This document shows positions 20,583-21,893 of a stretch of 21,893 bases of DNA, in pieces. Origin of the DNA: JALYQB01 sp035640155 (GTDB taxonomy: Bacteria; Actinomycetota; Actinomycetes; Mycobacteriales; Pseudonocardiaceae); NCBI GenBank assembly GCA_035640155.1, contig DASQWR010000107.1:1-21893 (forward strand), read 5' to 3'. The translations under genes and the position numbers were made by a program. The notes beneath the pieces are model-generated. The model was not told where the DNA came from. It did no database searches and worked only from the letters and a program-made list of their open reading frames with translations. Within the stretch, counting starts at the first letter, position 1. Every line of letters begins with the position of its first letter.

Positions 20583-21416
20583 TTGAGCATTCCCCGCCGC
20601 CTCGACTCGCTGTCAGCGACGCTGCGGACGCTACGAAAGGGCGCTGACCTTTCCGGGATCGAAGCGGCGCGGCGCGCGGGGATGTCTCAAGCGACGATCA
20701 GCCGGTTCGAGAACGGTAAGCGGGTGCCCACGGCCGCTGATGTCCGCATCCTATGCGAGGTGTACGGGGCACCCGCAGCCACTCGCCGGGAGCTACTCGC
20801 CCTCGCCAAGGACCTGCGCGAAGGGGCCACATCGGCTCGCACCCTTCTGCACCGTGCAGGCGCTCCGTCTGTGCAGGAGCGTATCGGCCGGATTGAGGCC
20901 ACCTCAGCGCGGATCCGCAGCTTCCAGCCCACCATCGTCATCGGTCTGCTCCAGACCGCGGACTACATGCGCGCGCTGCTGTCCGGCCTGCATCAGGGCG
21001 AGGATCTTGAGGCCATGGTCGCCGCCCGCCTCGCCCGACAGCAAATCCTCAACACAGACCGGAGCTTCCACCTGGTGCTCACGGAAAGCGCACTACGCTG
21101 GCACGTCGGCTCCCCGAACATCATGACCAGACAGGCGGAGCACCTCGTCACAGTCGCCGCCCGGCCCAACGTCCAACTGGGGATCATCCCCTGGAGCCGG
21201 CCGGTGACCCACCCAGTGCTGCACGCCTTTCAGATCTACGACCAACGGGCCGTGATGGTGGGCACCGAGACTGCTGTTGCGGTTATCACGGACGCTCGCG
21301 ATGTCGCCGACTACGAAACCCGATTCGAGATCTACGCCGGGCTCGCCGGCTACGACGACGATGCCCAACATGTCCTGCGGCGATTGGCCGACGAGTACCG
21401 GGCGTTAAAACCCTAG
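20583..21416 (+). CDS. XRE-family transcriptional regulator with DUF5753 domain
   Basis: This 277-residue protein has an N-terminal XRE helix-turn-helix (LSGIEAARRAGMSQATISRFENGKRVPTAADV, about residues 23-54). The DUF5753 domain occupies the rest, including RSFQPTIVIGLLQTADYMRALLSG, LVLTESALRWHVG, and the LVTVAARPNVQLGIIPW region. DUF5753-XRE proteins include WhiJ-like developmental regulators of Streptomyces, which act with small partner proteins. I place the start at TTG 20583, with AGAGGA six bases upstream; no ATG or GTG in frame would keep the whole helix-turn-helix. The codons are less GC-biased in the third position than in the neighbouring core genes, as judged by eye, suggesting acquisition. 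Confidence 0.88.
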   Translation: MSIPRRLDSLSATLRTLRKGADLSGIEAARRAGMSQATISRFENGKRVPTAADVRILCEVYGAPAATRRELLALAKDLREGATSARTLLHRAGAPSVQERIGRIEATSARIRSFQPTIVIGLLQTADYMRALLSGLHQGEDLEAMVAARLARQQILNTDRSFHLVLTESALRWHVGSPNIMTRQAEHLVTVAARPNVQLGIIPWSRPVTHPVLHAFQIYDQRAVMVGTETAVAVITDARDVADYETRFEIYAGLAGYDDDAQHVLRRLADEYRALKP

Positions 21417-21600
21417 ATCCCAGGGGAACCCATAGGGTCAGGACGGTCAGGCCCTGCCCTTATTGATCGTAGCCAATCGCGGACCACATGAACTGGTGCG
21501 TAAGACGCGTCGGGGCAGCAGTCGCCGCGGCCCCCGCTGCGAGGGGAAGCCAACGGGAGGCGGTCTGACCCCAGCGCTGCACCCACGCTCACGAACGAGC

Positions 21601-21893
21601 ATGAGACCTCAACACGATCTTCCTGGCGGTGCAGACCTGCTCCAGCGGTTCCAGGCTTTCCGGTACTCGGTGTTCCGCCTGGAAACCCTCCAGGTCCATG
21701 CCGGCTCTGGGGAGGAGGAAGGCATCGCCGCGTTTCACCGCGGCGAGCCGTACATTCCGGACGCGGTAGAGATGGCATACGCGGGCATGGTGCGTGCTCA
21801 CCGCGCCGCCGGGAAAGTCTGGCAACGGGTGCACGCGGTACGTGAACCGATCTCGGACTACATGGCCTATGAGCTGACCTGGGAGTACGGACC
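21601..21893 (+). CDS. Second DUF6879 family protein, 3' end cut by the window
   Basis: From ATG 21601 the frame is open to the last base of the window. The translation holds YSVFRLETLQVH, EEGIAAFHRGEP and a KVWQRVHAVREPISDYMAYELTWEYG stretch. This is the same DUF6879 pattern as at 20002 (FRLETL, then R-H-V-REP-SDY-E-W-Y). The region between the XRE stop and this gene (21417-21600) carries nothing I can identify. No clear ribosome binding site precedes the ATG; the frame is also open upstream. Confidence 0.75.
   Translation, partial: MRPQHDLPGGADLLQRFQAFRYSVFRLETLQVHAGSGEEEGIAAFHRGEPYIPDAVEMAYAGMVRAHRAAGKVWQRVHAVREPISDYMAYELTWEYG

Overview
The window is chromosomal DNA from a high-GC actinomycete. 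The best guess is the Pseudonocardiaceae or a near relative. Pointers are a mycothiol-dependent isomerase-fold enzyme, a close homologue of mycobacterial FadE5, an EtfD-type Fe-S membrane reductase, a GAF-ANTAR regulator, a DUF6247 toxin-antitoxin pair and XRE-DUF5753/DUF6879 genes. The taxonomic call is inference; no rRNA or other marker gene is present.

Layout, left to right. 1-1808: the C-terminal part of an ECF sigma factor (cut by the window edge) and a GAF-ANTAR regulator. 2025-4594, minus strand: a RelE-type toxin with its DUF6247 antitoxin beside a decayed methyltransferase fragment, then a Nudix hydrolase with a nuclease-like C-terminal region and a MDMPI-fold enzyme. 4811-7014, plus strand: glycosyltransferase, hexapeptide acyltransferase and methyltransferase, packed as a small surface-sugar or glycoconjugate cassette. 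7126-8319: an Orc/Cdc6-like AAA ATPase preceded by a short duplicated motif. 8320-8735: a broken GroES-like gene that keeps its promoter-like -10 box. 8804-10522: a VanW-family membrane-anchored protein. 10556-12948, minus: FadE5-like acyl-CoA dehydrogenase and an RsbW-like anti-sigma kinase. 13329-14960: tRNA-Gly(CCC) with its terminator, facing away from dcd. The dcd gene is interrupted by an in-frame class 3 intein. 15216-16405: a small secreted SdrD_B-like protein and an HTH plus double Clp_N protein. 16402-18744, minus: EtfD-like reductase. 18813-19420, minus: two overlapping genes for small Cys-motif proteins. 19763-21893, plus: an 80-aa protein, a DUF6879 protein, an XRE-DUF5753 regulator and a second DUF6879 protein cut by the window end.

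Functional links. FadE5 would pass acyl-CoA electrons to ETF, and EtfD would pass them on to menaquinone. The regions upstream of these two genes, 6 kb apart, share a 12-bp motif TACYGWYSGGTA (two copies at fadE5, one at etfD), which suggests one repressor for both.

The most notable single item is the intein. It lies exactly between Lys and Ser of the phosphate-binding GKSS motif of dCTP deaminase, starts with Ala, carries the Trp/Cys/Thr residues of class 3 splicing, and holds an eroded LAGLIDADG endonuclease. A second theme is leaderless expression: six genes have a -10-like hexamer exactly six bases before the proposed start codon.
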